From contig CM068831.1 in NCBI GenBank assembly GCA_028554795.2, forward strand, positions 32,972,644 to 33,036,643: DNA of 64,000 nucleotides, written 5' to 3'. The translations under genes were made by a program, and so were the position numbers. Source of the DNA: Sinohyriopsis cumingii. Taxonomy: Eukaryota > Mollusca > Bivalvia > Unionida > Unionidae. The notes below the pieces were generated by a model. It was not told where the DNA came from. It saw only the letters and a list, made by a program, of their open reading frames with translations, and did no database searches. Positions 42,803 through 64,000 of this stretch are shown one piece after another (within the stretch, counting starts at the first letter, position 1; the number at the start of each line of letters is the position of its first letter).

Positions 42803-43047
42803 GTCACTTTTTTAATACCTTTTCATCACTCTTCATTAACATACACCATTTACATCCCCCGTTGATCGGGAAGCTTTATTTTTCACCGTTGCCATCTTAT
42901 CGTTTTATTTTCAACTATTTGGTTTTGATATCGCTGGTCGATATGAGACTTTTATAATTTTTAAAAGATTATACATATAACATTTTGTTCGGTGCTAAAT
43001 AGCCGAACAGTGCTGATGCGCCGATAAAATAAAATCAATCAATAAAT
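41449..43047 (+). pseudogene. 5'-truncated LINE copy 2: RT end, RNase H, C-terminal zinc segment, 3' UTR
   Basis: The 5' end is cut inside the reverse transcriptase C-terminal part (RSKLDYGCIVYGSARKS, then HHQGIRLALGVF; about 41455-41905). A frame change leads to RNase H at about 41999-42240 (VIFSDSLSVL with its Asp, and HIGIKGN). The expected catalytic Glu of an AEIRAIDLAL-type motif is Lys here (AKIRAIDLAL). The C-terminal part (RMEEVVIARTRIGHT, PPECVSCNEPFTVKH) follows at 42445-42580 with a Cys/His knuckle. Stops and frameshifts are frequent. The 3' UTR includes a (TA)n tract and ends in AATAAAATCAATCAATAAATCAA-like sequence. The RT-RNase H-knuckle order suits the Jockey/I group of LINEs. 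Confidence 0.85.
42736..42800. repeat. (TA)n microsatellite in LINE 3' UTR
   Basis: About 32 perfect TA repeats between the LINE coding remnant and its conserved 3' end. Confidence 0.95.
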
Positions 43048-43561
43048 CAACCATTTTATAGATGATGTGGTGGGTGATTTTCGGCTGTCTACATTATTAG
43101 CTAAATAAGCAGATTATGTTGTTCTATTCTAAACGAGTTAATACAGCCTATCAGAAACGTATGGGGCCACACATAAAGTTCGAGTGTTTGAGCAAAACCT
43201 AACCTAGGCACGTGGCGCCTTCCTTGTAACTTTTGTCTGGACAAGAAAGGCGGTTCGAGTAATCACGGATATACAAGCCAAACGAGTTACTGACAACTAT
43301 AAACTACAAAATGCCATTTATGGTGTTAAGAAAACAGTAGCTTAAATCTCCAGGCATAAAGGAACTGTCAAATACCCAATAAATCGAGCAACACAATAAA
43401 AACTTTAAGAAAGAGTAACATAACTGATTTTACATCCGATCATAGTTTGTCTGTTGATGAACGCAAGCAATGGATCAATGTCCACACTATCTTATCTCGT
43501 ATAACAGTCTATCAAACATAACGTCAAAGTATTCTACAATCATGCATCACGAATTCACCTA
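43048..43561. other. upstream region of the LU gene
   Basis: About 500 bases without a recognised element. No clear TATA box. A short upstream ORF (ATGCATCACG..., seven codons with its TAA) ends overlapping an in-frame upstream ATG at 43562. Confidence 0.4.
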
Positions 43562-43579
43562 ATGACCTCTGATACGACA

Positions 43580-55083
<11,504 letters not shown>

Positions 55084-55835
55084 TATTGATTAATTTAGTG
55101 CTAAACATTATTTTGTACAATGTTTAAGATCAAAGAATAACATTTTTGTTCCCTTGCAAATTCTAAAAAGACGGAACTTTCTTCTTCGCGTTATTCTACA
55201 TTTCTTTTTCAAAGTTTTCAACATTGTATCCTTCTACATCATCAACTGCTTTCTTCAATTCCTCTTCACTGTTTTTGTCGCATCCCTGTATGAATGAACT
55301 ACCTTTTTCAACTTGAATGCTTACTCAATAATGTATGTCCACAAACAGTGACACATGTAGCTATTTGCATATAGATATATATTCACTTATATACCATATG
55401 CATTGTTTATTTCCGGTTAAATGTCGTTGCTTTTATTCTAACTATTCTAACTGTTCCGATATACAGTGTTAAGACCATTTAGATAGTTTAAAGGCAAGAG
55501 TGGATTTAGGACTTTTGTGCTTTATATTGTTGTTACCTCAAGCAAACTAAATTAATTTGAAAAGAGGAGTACATTAGCAAACCTTACATATTCTTTGATT
55601 CTTATTTCTTTCCTTGCGAGCAGAAAGCATGGCTTGCTCTAATGACCGACTAAGTAAACGACGACATTGGATCTTATGGTTTACCGATGGAGAAGAAAAA
55701 CACACTTTTGCTTCTACTGACGGCTGACTGAGAAATTGATGTTTATGTGATATACATACGCGTACATGCTACACATTACATTCCTTCTCTTCTTGACGAA
55801 GGTTCTTATTTTCATACATCTTGCTCATTTACCAG
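55084..55835. other. LU 3' UTR and spacer before TSP1 exons
   Basis: Follows the LU stop. AATAA-containing sequence near 55135 could serve poly(A) addition, but no canonical AATAAA is clear. If the LU and TSP1 exons form one gene, this is intron for the long transcript. Confidence 0.45.
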
Positions 55836-56006
55836 TGAATGGTGGCTGGGGTAGTTGGTCTCATTGGAATATGTGTAGCCTGACCTGTGGTGGAGGTCAA
55901 CATTACAGAATTAGATTATGTAACAATCCTGCCCCCGCCAATGGAGGATCTACGTGCAGTGGTTCAAACAGAGAAACACAATCTTGCAATGACCAGCTGT
56001 GTGCAG
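55836..56006 (+). CDS. TSP1 exon A (57 codons, phase 1-1)
   Basis: Acceptor CATTTACCAG and donor GTGAGG bound 171 bases reading VNGGWGSWSHWNMCSLTCGG, then HYRIRLCNNP and a final CNDQLC. It has the tryptophan ladder, the CSLTCGGG motif, the arginine layer and six cysteines: a complete TSP1 repeat. TSP1 repeats bind glycans, matrix and receptors outside cells. The exon is phase-symmetric, so it can be duplicated or skipped without a frameshift. An ATG-started frame from 55766 extends 5' of it, but the acceptor makes an internal exon more likely. The parent protein is uncertain: either the upstream LU gene by alternative splicing or a separate gene. Confidence 0.85.
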
Positions 56007-56082
56007 GTGAGGCACAAATTATAATTCTTCTGAAATTCATCTTTCTGGCTCTTTTGAAAATGCAAGCATTTGCCCTTTCTCC

Positions 56083-56132
56083 CCCCCCCCCCCCTTCTCT
56101 CTCTCTCTCTCTCTTTCTCTCTCATTCAATGT
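56083..56132. repeat. (C)n/(CT)n tract after exon A
   Basis: Poly-C followed by CT repeats. The same position carries CT tracts after exons B (56519-56571), C (56929-56957) and D (57338-57353), so the microsatellite was co-duplicated with the exon. Confidence 0.93.
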
Positions 56133-56274
56133 ACTAAATGCTTTCATTCTAGTGAACCTCTAACTGACAGACAAAAGCAGTGATTTAAAATAAATTCGAG
56201 TACGCTCCAAACATGACATTACTTTTCCAATTCCAATGAACGGTCTTATTTTGATACATCTTGTTCACTTATAG

Positions 56275-56445
56275 TGAATGGTGGCTGGAATAATTGGTCT
56301 CACTGGAATATTTGTAGTCTGACCTGTGGTGGAGGTCAACATTACAGAATTAGATTATGTAACAATCCTGCCCCCGCCAATGGAGGATCTACGTGCAGTG
56401 GTTCAAACAGAGAAACACTATCTTGCAACGACCAGCTATGTGCAG
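56275..56445 (+). CDS. TSP1 exon B (57 codons, phase 1-1)
   Basis: Acceptor TTCACTTATAG and donor GTGCGG bound 171 bases nearly identical to exon A: VNGGWNNWSHWNICSLTCGG, HYRIRLCNNP, ETLSCNDQLC. All cysteines are present. It lies 439 bases after exon A, with homologous intron sequence. Confidence 0.87.
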
Positions 56446-56515
56446 GTGCGGCACAAATTATAATTCTTCTGAAATTCATCGTTGTCGCTCTTTTGATAAT
56501 ACAAGCGGTTACCAC

Positions 56516-56575
<60 letters not shown>

Positions 56576-56717
56576 CAATGTACTAAATGCTTTGATTCGA
56601 CTGAACCTATGACTGACAGAGAAAACAGTAATTTAAAATAAATTCGAGTACGCACCAAACATTACTTTTAAAATTCCAATGAACGGTCTTATTTTGATAC
56701 ATATTGTTTACTTCCAA

Positions 56718-56892
56718 TGAATGGTGGCTGGAGTAGTTAGTCTCATTGGAATATTTGTATTCTGACCTTTGGCGGAAGTCAACATTACAGAGCTAGAATC
56801 TGTAACAATCCTGCCCCCGCCAATGGAGGATCTATGTGCAGTAGTTCAAACAGAGAAACACAATCTTACAATGACCAGCTAGATATACGCAG
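56718..56892 (+). pseudogene. TSP1 exon C, dead copy
   Basis: Third copy of the exon, 443 bases after B. The acceptor AG has become AA (CTTCCAA), the second tryptophan-ladder region contains an in-frame TAG (GGWSS-stop-SHW), and cysteines are lost: SLTC-type reads ILTF, SCND reads SYND, and the last Cys is replaced by an extra-base segment (LDIRR). It can be neither spliced nor translated normally. Confidence 0.88.
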
Positions 56893-56922
56893 GTGCGGCA
56901 CAAATAATGGTTCTCCTGAAAT

Positions 56923-56960
<38 letters not shown>

Positions 56961-57103
56961 GTACAACAAGTTTCGATTCTACTGAACATTTGACGGACAG
57001 AGAAAGCAATGTAGTTTAAAATATATTCAATTACGCACCAAACGCAACATTACATTTCCAATGAACTTTCTTATATATCTTGATATATCTTGCTCACTTA
57101 CAG

Positions 57104-57274
57104 TGAATGGTGGCTGGAGTAGTTGGTCTCATTGGAATATGTGTAGCCTGACCTGTGGTGGAGGTCAACATTACAGAGTTAGAATCTGTAACAATCCTGC
57201 CCCAGCCAATGATGGAGCTATGTGCAGTGGTTCAAACAGAGAAACACAATCATGCAATGATCAGCTATGTACAG
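57104..57274 (+). CDS. TSP1 exon D (57 codons, phase 1-1)
   Basis: Acceptor TCACTTACAG and donor GTGGGG bound 171 bases: VNGGWSSWSHWNMCSLTCGG, HYRVRICNNP, ETQSCNDQLC. It is a complete TSP1 repeat with all cysteines. It lies 386 bases after dead exon C, which would simply be skipped between B and D. Confidence 0.87.
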
Positions 57275-57339
57275 GTGGGGTACACAATATATTTCCTCTG
57301 AAACTTGTGTTTGTTGTCACATTGCAGACAATCTAATAT

Positions 57340-57375
<36 letters not shown>

Positions 57376-58181
57376 GTGTACTCGTGTATTTGTGTGAAGC
57401 TTGACATCTTCATTTGAAAGCATAGGAACTAATTTATCTGCAATTAAAGCTATAGACAGACATATACGCGTATTAAATGTTCAAATCTTATAGTTTTGGT
57501 AACAACAACATTTCAAACACAGCTTTGCAACTTTGTGGCCTCTTTTATTGACAAGATCAAAAGTTACCATCAAGCTGAAAAATGAGAACTATCATTATAA
57601 CAAAAGTATGTATCAAATCTAGACATTATTGCACAATGAAAACATAAGAATATCAGACATATCTAACTTGTCATGTCATGTATTAAAATAAGAAATTAAA
57701 TTTATTAAAGTTTAGATTGACACCAAAGCATCATACAATTCATAATTCAGTTTGCCTACTGCGAATTCACTGAAAATGAAGTTGTCTTTTGGAGGTCTGC
57801 CGTTGGCCAATAATATGACAATATATCACAGCTAAAGTTTAAAAATTATGCAGAATGAAACGAGAAGTTAATGAAATTGCGTTATATTCGTTTTACGATT
57901 AATGTGTTTCAAGATCACACAAAGACACACATCATAGTACATATATGTGTACCACGTAACCGAGATATTTACCGTATAATGTCGACAGGTTTTGCAACTT
58001 TCTATCATTGATTATATAATTACTGTCGATCAATCTCAAGGCTGTGCACACTTATCGTTACGACGAACCATATTCTTGTAGGTTACTTGGTCTAGGTTCA
58101 ATTTCAAGGTTTTCATCGAGCCCAAATTATTTTTCTCTCTCATTCCAGGTTTCTAAGTATGTTGTCCCTTATGTATGACAG
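57275..58181. other. intron or spacer downstream of TSP1 exons
   Basis: Contains (CT)n(CA)n at 57338-57375. No further TSP1 copy is visible. Confidence 0.5.
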
Positions 58182-58390
58182 GTGAAGAGGAACAGAAAGC
58201 GGAAAGGATTGCAACGAAATTGTGTACCGTATTAAATTCATTCAGAAAACGTGGATTATTATTAATTTATCGTTATCTTCTTACGCCACTAATAAATAAT
58301 GAGTGGATAGCACACAGTTTTGTGGTAAAATGTCATGACAATCCTCAAGGTCGGGTCTTTACAATGAGTTATCTTCACATTTATCTATGA
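58182..58390 (+). CDS. possible terminal exon of the TSP1 gene
   Basis: After an acceptor-like TATGACAG, a phase-1 frame of 69 codons runs to TGA. It starts EEEQKAERIATKLC and continues basic and hydrophobic, without a known domain. Phase agrees with splicing from exon D. The lack of a recognisable domain and of a TSP1-like cysteine pattern makes it weak. Confidence 0.3.
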
Positions 58391-59699
58391 TAAATCCAAT
58401 GAACATAGTTCACTTAAAGTGATCATGCATATGAATATCTGAACACTTTAAACGGCTTTTATTGTACAATAACAACGTGGGAACAAGGCGTTACCTGAGA
58501 AGAATATTACAAGTGCACTGGGATTCCCCTCCTCATTGGTCTATATTATACAATGATGATTTTTCGACTAAGGTGAAAGGTTCTGTACCGTTGTAAACGT
58601 CAATTCACTTTATCAGTTCGCCTTGACCAAAGTCATTCTCTACTGAAGTTTTAAATACATTTTTAGACCAATGGTAGCACGGGTACCTGATATAGTCGTA
58701 AGCTTCGGTTTCCTTTTCTCTAGTCTCAACTGACGCATTGTTACAGTGGTATTTTACAATTAAAACAAACCTGGCGGTGGCCTGTCCTTGTACGCATTAT
58801 ACAGGTGGTACAATGCAAGGATTTTTTAAAATATAAATGTAGGAAGTAGCCGAGATTCTAAATATCGCTGGAATAAAAACACGTAACAATGTTTGTGGTG
58901 TATATCTAATTTGTATTTTGTTGGACTTTATCCATGATTATTTGTTATGTGTATCTAAATTGTGACATTATACCTTGGTCAGTAATTGAGTTTATTGTCT
59001 ACCTGAAGCAAATCCTATTGTTGTGTAGACAATGTAATACATGACTAATATTTCTCTATGATTTTAGATTATATATTAAGATCTGTAGTACTGGAAGTAA
59101 ACGTGTTTACATGAGTTTTAATTTAGGACACTGGTGTTCCTCTTGGGAATCCTTTGTGTACCTGCTGCATTATATGTTCTTACTGAAGTTTTAGTAAGAG
59201 ACCTAACATTAAACTTAAAGTATTCTCAAAATAAGCTTTCCATCTGGTTGTTTTATTGTTATATTTTTGGGGACGGGGGGGGGGTTGCAATGGGAGAAGT
59301 AAACATAACTTCATTATTGCATGTCTTAACATCAGTTTTTGAGGACTCAGTGTAGGTTGTATTTCAGTTAACATTTTAAAAGATTAATTTGTTTACATTA
59401 TTCACTGCAATTTCAAAGCGCTCTTTATTACTTCATTAATTAAATCACTATTTAGGAATTGTACTGATTCATTCAAGGACGTTTTGGATTACATCACCGT
59501 GATATGTCTCGCTTGTTCGCACATTAGTACATTTGAGGCTGGCTATTGACATCATCTAATTCAGTACTGGAATTTGTTCGGATCACTCATGGAATACATT
59601 TGAAGAAGAGAAACACAAATGCAATTGGAGAAAGAGGGAGTTGCAGAAAGACGGGAGCGAGAGAGAGAATGTAGGGAAATGGAATGTGTGGTTGTTATT
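58391..59699. other. intergenic, nothing recognised
   Basis: A poly-G run sits near 59270-59284. The 73-codon frame across it (59134-59355) shows no family features and is not called. Confidence 0.5.
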
Positions 59700-59879
59700 T
59701 AGATGTTCAATGTTGCTTTAAAAAGATTTCAGTCATATCGCCACAATGTCTTCAGTGTGGAAGTAATAGTGATGTCTTGCACTTGGGCATCATGCAGCAT
59801 ACATGTAGAATCATATCTCACCCAGTCATAGTATCCTAACATCAGGCCAACCAGTCCTAACGCTAACCTCCTAATGCGA
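59700..59879 (-). mobile_element. SINE copy 2, lacking the tRNA head
   Basis: It aligns with the body of 52237-52518 (TCAGTCATATCGCYAC, GGGCATCATG, CACCCAGTCA, CCAGTCCTAAC) but stops before the tRNA-like promoter segment. Confidence 0.75.
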
Positions 59880-60276
59880 CTAATAGGTTGAAATGCTAGA
59901 AAATGCGGCTCATACAGCTGATGATTATTTCTCGAATCAAACGTTTATGTTGTCTGTAACTTTTCATCTCAGCAGTTTTCTGATAAAAATCATCTCAGTC
60001 ACGTTTCAATACTCTCAAGTCTTAGTCTGGTGCATGTTTTAGACATGATACTTATGACAATGAATCTTTATCTCTTTATATGTGCACTTATTGCAGCAAG
60101 AAAGTGCATGATGTTTCTGATTGGTACAGATTGAAAAATAAACAGCATAATAAAGACAGATTTTTCAAATACTCTTATTTTTAAGAGATCATGGTTACAG
60201 TCCTGTATTGAAACCAATAAATGTGTTGGGTCAAACAAATTAGTATGATTTTACTATTGATAATTATTAGCCATTC

Positions 60277-60471
60277 ATGTCGACAGGTTTTATATCACCT
60301 GTGGGTAATTCTGCCAAGCCTATTCCTATTAAATTATTCAGAGACACTGGAGCTTCCCAGATTCTTTTTATATCACGTTCATTGTTTGCAACAGATGAAC
60401 GAAAGGATATCAACTTCCATCCAAGGTGGAGGAGTCTTGACAAAAATAGTATCCCAGGAAAAGATATATAA
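60277..60471 (+). pseudogene. retroelement aspartic protease fragment
   Basis: A 64-codon frame with SPVGNSAKPIPIKLFRDTGASQILF. The RDTGAS core and its spacing to the preceding hydrophobic strand are typical of retropepsins of LTR elements. No adjacent gag, RT or LTR is visible, so it is an isolated fossil. Confidence 0.6.
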
Positions 60472-63305
60472 TACTACAGCTTTGTTACACGACAATATCA
60501 TCTTTAGCATGAACAATCTATATTATAGTCGGAAAAGGTAGTTCCTTCCAAACTTGATGATACATCAAACTGTCAATTCCTTTTTGGAAGAAACAGCAAG
60601 AAGCAAGACAAATATATTTTGTCAAGTGTCAATGTATTTGAGTAATTTAAATAATTTCATTTCTACTAATTCAGAGAGGAGCAAACACAAGTTAAGTAAT
60701 ATGTACTATAATTCCAATTAGATTTTTTCCTTTCTGTTCTAAAGACTGATATAAATGAGAAGTGGGCAGCAGCTCTTTGAGCACACTAAAAGCAGGTGCT
60801 AAAATACAAGTCAAGAAAATAGAAGGGATATAATCTCTTTGATTGACATTTTAAACATCTGACAAACAGAATTGTTAAATAAACAGATTCATCTGAAAGA
60901 TGTTTAATACGTTTTGCATTCAGAATATTCAGACAAATTTAAATTGGAGCTACGAAATTGTACATGACTTACAATGTCCCATTTCGAAACTGCTGCATAT
61001 TTCTTACCAAAGTATTCATGTCTCAATATACTATGAGTAAAGAAATTAAAATCTAAACTTCTTAAAACTAATATGAAACATGTACAGGAAGAGCATATTT
61101 GTAGAAAGAAGCAAACTTTAAACATCATGTTAAAAAACCGTAATGAATAAGTATACTAAAGCAATCATGACTTCAGAGACAACATTAATTGACTAAAATA
61201 TAACAACTACCTCACTGCCAGGAAATATATTTGCTTAAGGAAAATATGAAAAGTTACAAATAACAGCACTACATCTGAACACTAATTTAAACTTCCTTGA
61301 CCTGAATGAAAATGAATCAAATTAACAAACATAAATCTAAGAACACATTGTAATCACGACAGGAAAATCCAACCCTATTTCTCTGCCTTTAAGTCACTAT
61401 GCCGTTTAAGTCGAATTTGCAAATGTTTTACTGTTTCAGTCCTTCATCCATGTATAAGTAGATGCTGAATACAAGACGAGGCCAGAGAAATACCTCACTT
61501 GTGTCCTTTTCACTACTGAATTTTGCATAAATTTGCATATCAACACCATCAATTGTTGCTAAAACTATCTAATTTGTTTCAAACAAAATATTTAAAACAA
61601 ATTACTATTTTTGATACAGATGCACTGAAAAATTAATAAGTTACAGATAGGATAAATATCGCAATGCTGTGTGAAATGCATTTTAGCAACTTCCGTTTTC
61701 AGGAATATTAATGGTACGTATTTCAGGTTACTGGCAATAGGGAAATTTCATCACTGATGCTAAAATGTCTTTTCCAGAGTTCTGTTTTGATGAGCCATAC
61801 ATTTGCATTCTATCGCATTTCATGCTATTTCTACATTACTGCCCTGTTTATCTCAAGCTTTCGTCAAAGAAAAAACTGCAAAGAACAAAACAGTAAATGT
61901 AAAGTAATCAGATACATACCATAATTCTTCTGTTTCAAATTTAAATATTCATAATATTTATATAAATATAGACTCCATTTAGGTCAAATCCAAAATATGA
62001 CTATTTAATCATATTGCGTAAGTTTCTTTGTATGTACAATAACCTCTCCATCCCCAACAAATAAGTGTAAGTGATTATACACTTCATGTAGTTAGGTGTC
62101 ATGCGGTTTTTATCTTCGCTTGTGATAATTGTTACTCTGAATGACATTTCTGGCGGCGAGTGCAAAATGTATCACTGGTGGAGAAACTTAGGCATGTGAA
62201 CACCAGACATTACAATATTACAGTATTCTTAATACCCTACCCTATGAGTAGTCTCATTTCCCTCTTTTTATCTGGTCTCCCGCACACTGAATTCGAACAG
62301 GTTTTAATTGGAATGACTTGACCCTAGCATTAGTGTATTTAATTAGCATTTAAATACCACTGCAAAGTTGTTTTGTTCTTCGGACAATGGATATCATAAT
62401 TAAAACTAGATGTTATTGTTGACACAGTTGTATCAATTGATCATTGAATGTAGCTTTGCCTTTATACAGAAGTATGATCATTATTGTCAACTAATTTAAC
62501 AATATGGTTTACAATTGTCCTGAAACCGTTCTCTTATATCAGGGCATGCTATTTTTGATTATGAGTTGCAAGAAGAAAAATGCGATGGAATACCTTTGTC
62601 ATGATTAATCATTTTCTAATGCACATATATGCAATCAAATTTAAACAACTTTTATTACAAATATTAGCTTAATTACATATGATGCACATGCATTTATTAC
62701 AGAAAATCATGTAGATATTTTTTAATTCTTCTCAATGTCGGGTCCACATTTTTTAGTACGCGATCTCTTCCCTACATCATAATTATTTTACAAATTATTA
62801 TTCATACTTTTGGAGAAACATGTTTTGTTTTTACATAACAAAACTTTACACGATGAACTATAGCACGATTTTAATAGTATGATCCATAAACATGTCGATT
62901 TGGTGCCCAGACTTTCTAATCCAAAAGTATCAACTTATAGGCCATCAAATATGCATCATCTGTTTGAATTTAGTAGGCAAAGGGTTTACATTTTAGCTTT
63001 AACACAATTTTAGATTTTGAATTTTTAATAAAGACTCTAATCTGGCTCAATGGACCCCACCTTGCCAAAGTAGGTTTCTTCCTCTTTGTCTCTTCACATG
63101 CTGCTTTTCCTGGCAGTGAAGCAGGTCTTATAAATTGTCTCAGTTGTCTTTATTCAGCTGTCTTCTCTTCCTTAGACCATGGTACTCTAGTCATGTTTTT
63201 ATTTTTGCTTTCACACTTGACTTGCAGTTTCTTTTTACCCAAAAATGAATATCCCTTTTACTTTTAGATCTTACACACTATTTTAAAAAGGAATTGTATA
63301 ATAGG
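60472..63305. other. intergenic, nothing recognised
   Basis: AT-rich, with no coding, splice or repeat signal that I can support on either strand. Confidence 0.55.
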
Positions 63306-63308
63306 TAA

Positions 63309-63492
63309 GGGCTGTTCCATTAAACATACATGGGACCCATGGAAGGCAGATTTAAAGTTGGGTTCTCACCCAAAGATGCATTTTATAATTTTTTTTCATT
63401 TCAATATGAATTCTGTGACATCAAAGTATCCTGGCATATATTTTTTTAAATTGTCTTCCTTGGGTACCATGCGTGTTTAAATGGAACAGCCC
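63309..63492. mobile_element. MITE, 184 bp, long terminal inverted repeats
   Basis: Left end GGGCTGTTCCATTAAACA and right end (reverse complement) GGGCTGTTCCATTTAAACA. The pairing continues through CATGG-ACCCA-GGAAG for roughly 45 bases with a few mismatches. It is flanked by TAA on both sides (63306-63308 and 63493-63495). It has no coding capacity. The 3-bp TAA duplication suits PIF/Harbinger-type mobilisation, but the source family is not shown in this window. Confidence 0.9.
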
Positions 63493-63495
63493 TAA

Positions 63496-64000
63496 GCAAT
63501 GTAAAGGGAAAAAATACGGACAATAGAAGACATTTCAAATAGGCTATTTAGTTCACAATGACAAATATATAACTGTAACATACTCTTAATTTGCTTTAAC
63601 AGCAATAGCTACCAGGGAATAAAATGTACAAGCATAGTAAATATTCCGTAAAATGTTTAACCTCAGGCAAATTTAATCGTTCACATCTCTAGGAACACAT
63701 CAAATGAAAAATGGAATACCGTGCGATTAACTAAATATGATTTAGATATACTTGAATAATACGTTTTGATATAAAATGAGCTAAGTTTAATATTGTGGGA
63801 AAAAGTTGTCACTGATTGTTTTTATTAAACAATCTTGAAAGTACAAATGTTAGCGTTAACAGGGATTTCTTTATTTTCATGTGCAAACAACTTGTAGTTT
63901 TGTAAAAGTATATTTCTGTTGTTGCTATAATGCTCTGTAATATAATTAGTTTGATGCAGCAAAAGGTCCTAGCAATCTAGTATGATACAGTTAGATAATC
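63496..64000. other. intergenic tail of the window
   Basis: No feature recognised. Confidence 0.5.

Noticed and set aside
56342-56578. Minus-strand frame with Glu-Arg repeats
   Set aside because: Antisense of a (CT)n tract and TSP1 exon B.
59134-59355. 73-aa frame with a hydrophobic start
   Set aside because: Crosses a poly-G run, with no motif and no splice support.

Overview
This is an AT-rich animal genomic window with no prokaryotic features. Genes are split by GT-AG introns, simple repeats are long and numerous ((TA)n, (CT)n, (CA)n, (ATT)n), and there are tRNA-derived SINEs, LINE fragments, an LTR retrotransposon and cut-and-paste DNA transposons. The SINE type, the retroelement lineage and the many thrombospondin-1 (TSP1) and Ly6/uPAR (LU) cassettes suggest a lophotrochozoan, most likely a bivalve-like mollusc. 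That is an inference; no species can be named from the sequence.

Layout. About 1-25.5 kb is gene-poor. It holds a 95-copy, 41-bp minisatellite (2631-6525), microsatellites, a decayed unidentified reading frame (12109-13254) and a TATA-containing promoter-like site with a duplicated 39-bp segment (17471-18137). At 25637-32680 there is a complete but inactivated LTR retrotransposon on the minus strand. It has TG...CA long terminal repeats, a tRNA-Leu-type primer binding site, a 5-bp target duplication (ACTGC), and the order gag-protease-integrase-reverse transcriptase-RNase H. That is Ty1/copia order with Ty3/gypsy-type domains, as in the Gmr1-like group. It landed inside a 31-bp minisatellite.

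At 37.4 kb lies an orphan TSP1 exon with an in-frame stop. At 38878-41276 is a DNA transposon (12-bp inverted ends CACTGGWCAACA, 3-bp target duplication TAA) with an uninterrupted 562-codon ORF. It sits inside the 3' part of an older LINE copy, and a second, decayed LINE copy follows (41449-43047).

The main host gene runs from 43.6 to 55.1 kb on the plus strand. Eight exons with compatible phases assemble into a 303-residue protein: a signal peptide split over two exons, two LU (three-finger) domains of three exons each, and a hydrophilic tail. Downstream are four tandemly duplicated TSP1 exons (55836-57274), three intact and one dead. They have the same exon phase as an internal donor-like site in the last LU exon, so one gene may make both a short LU protein and a longer LU-TSP1 protein. 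No RNA data are available here to decide.

The last 6 kb contains a second SINE copy, a retroelement protease scrap and a 184-bp MITE with excellent terminal inverted repeats (63309-63492). Exon calls rest on splice-site, phase and cysteine-pattern reading by eye.
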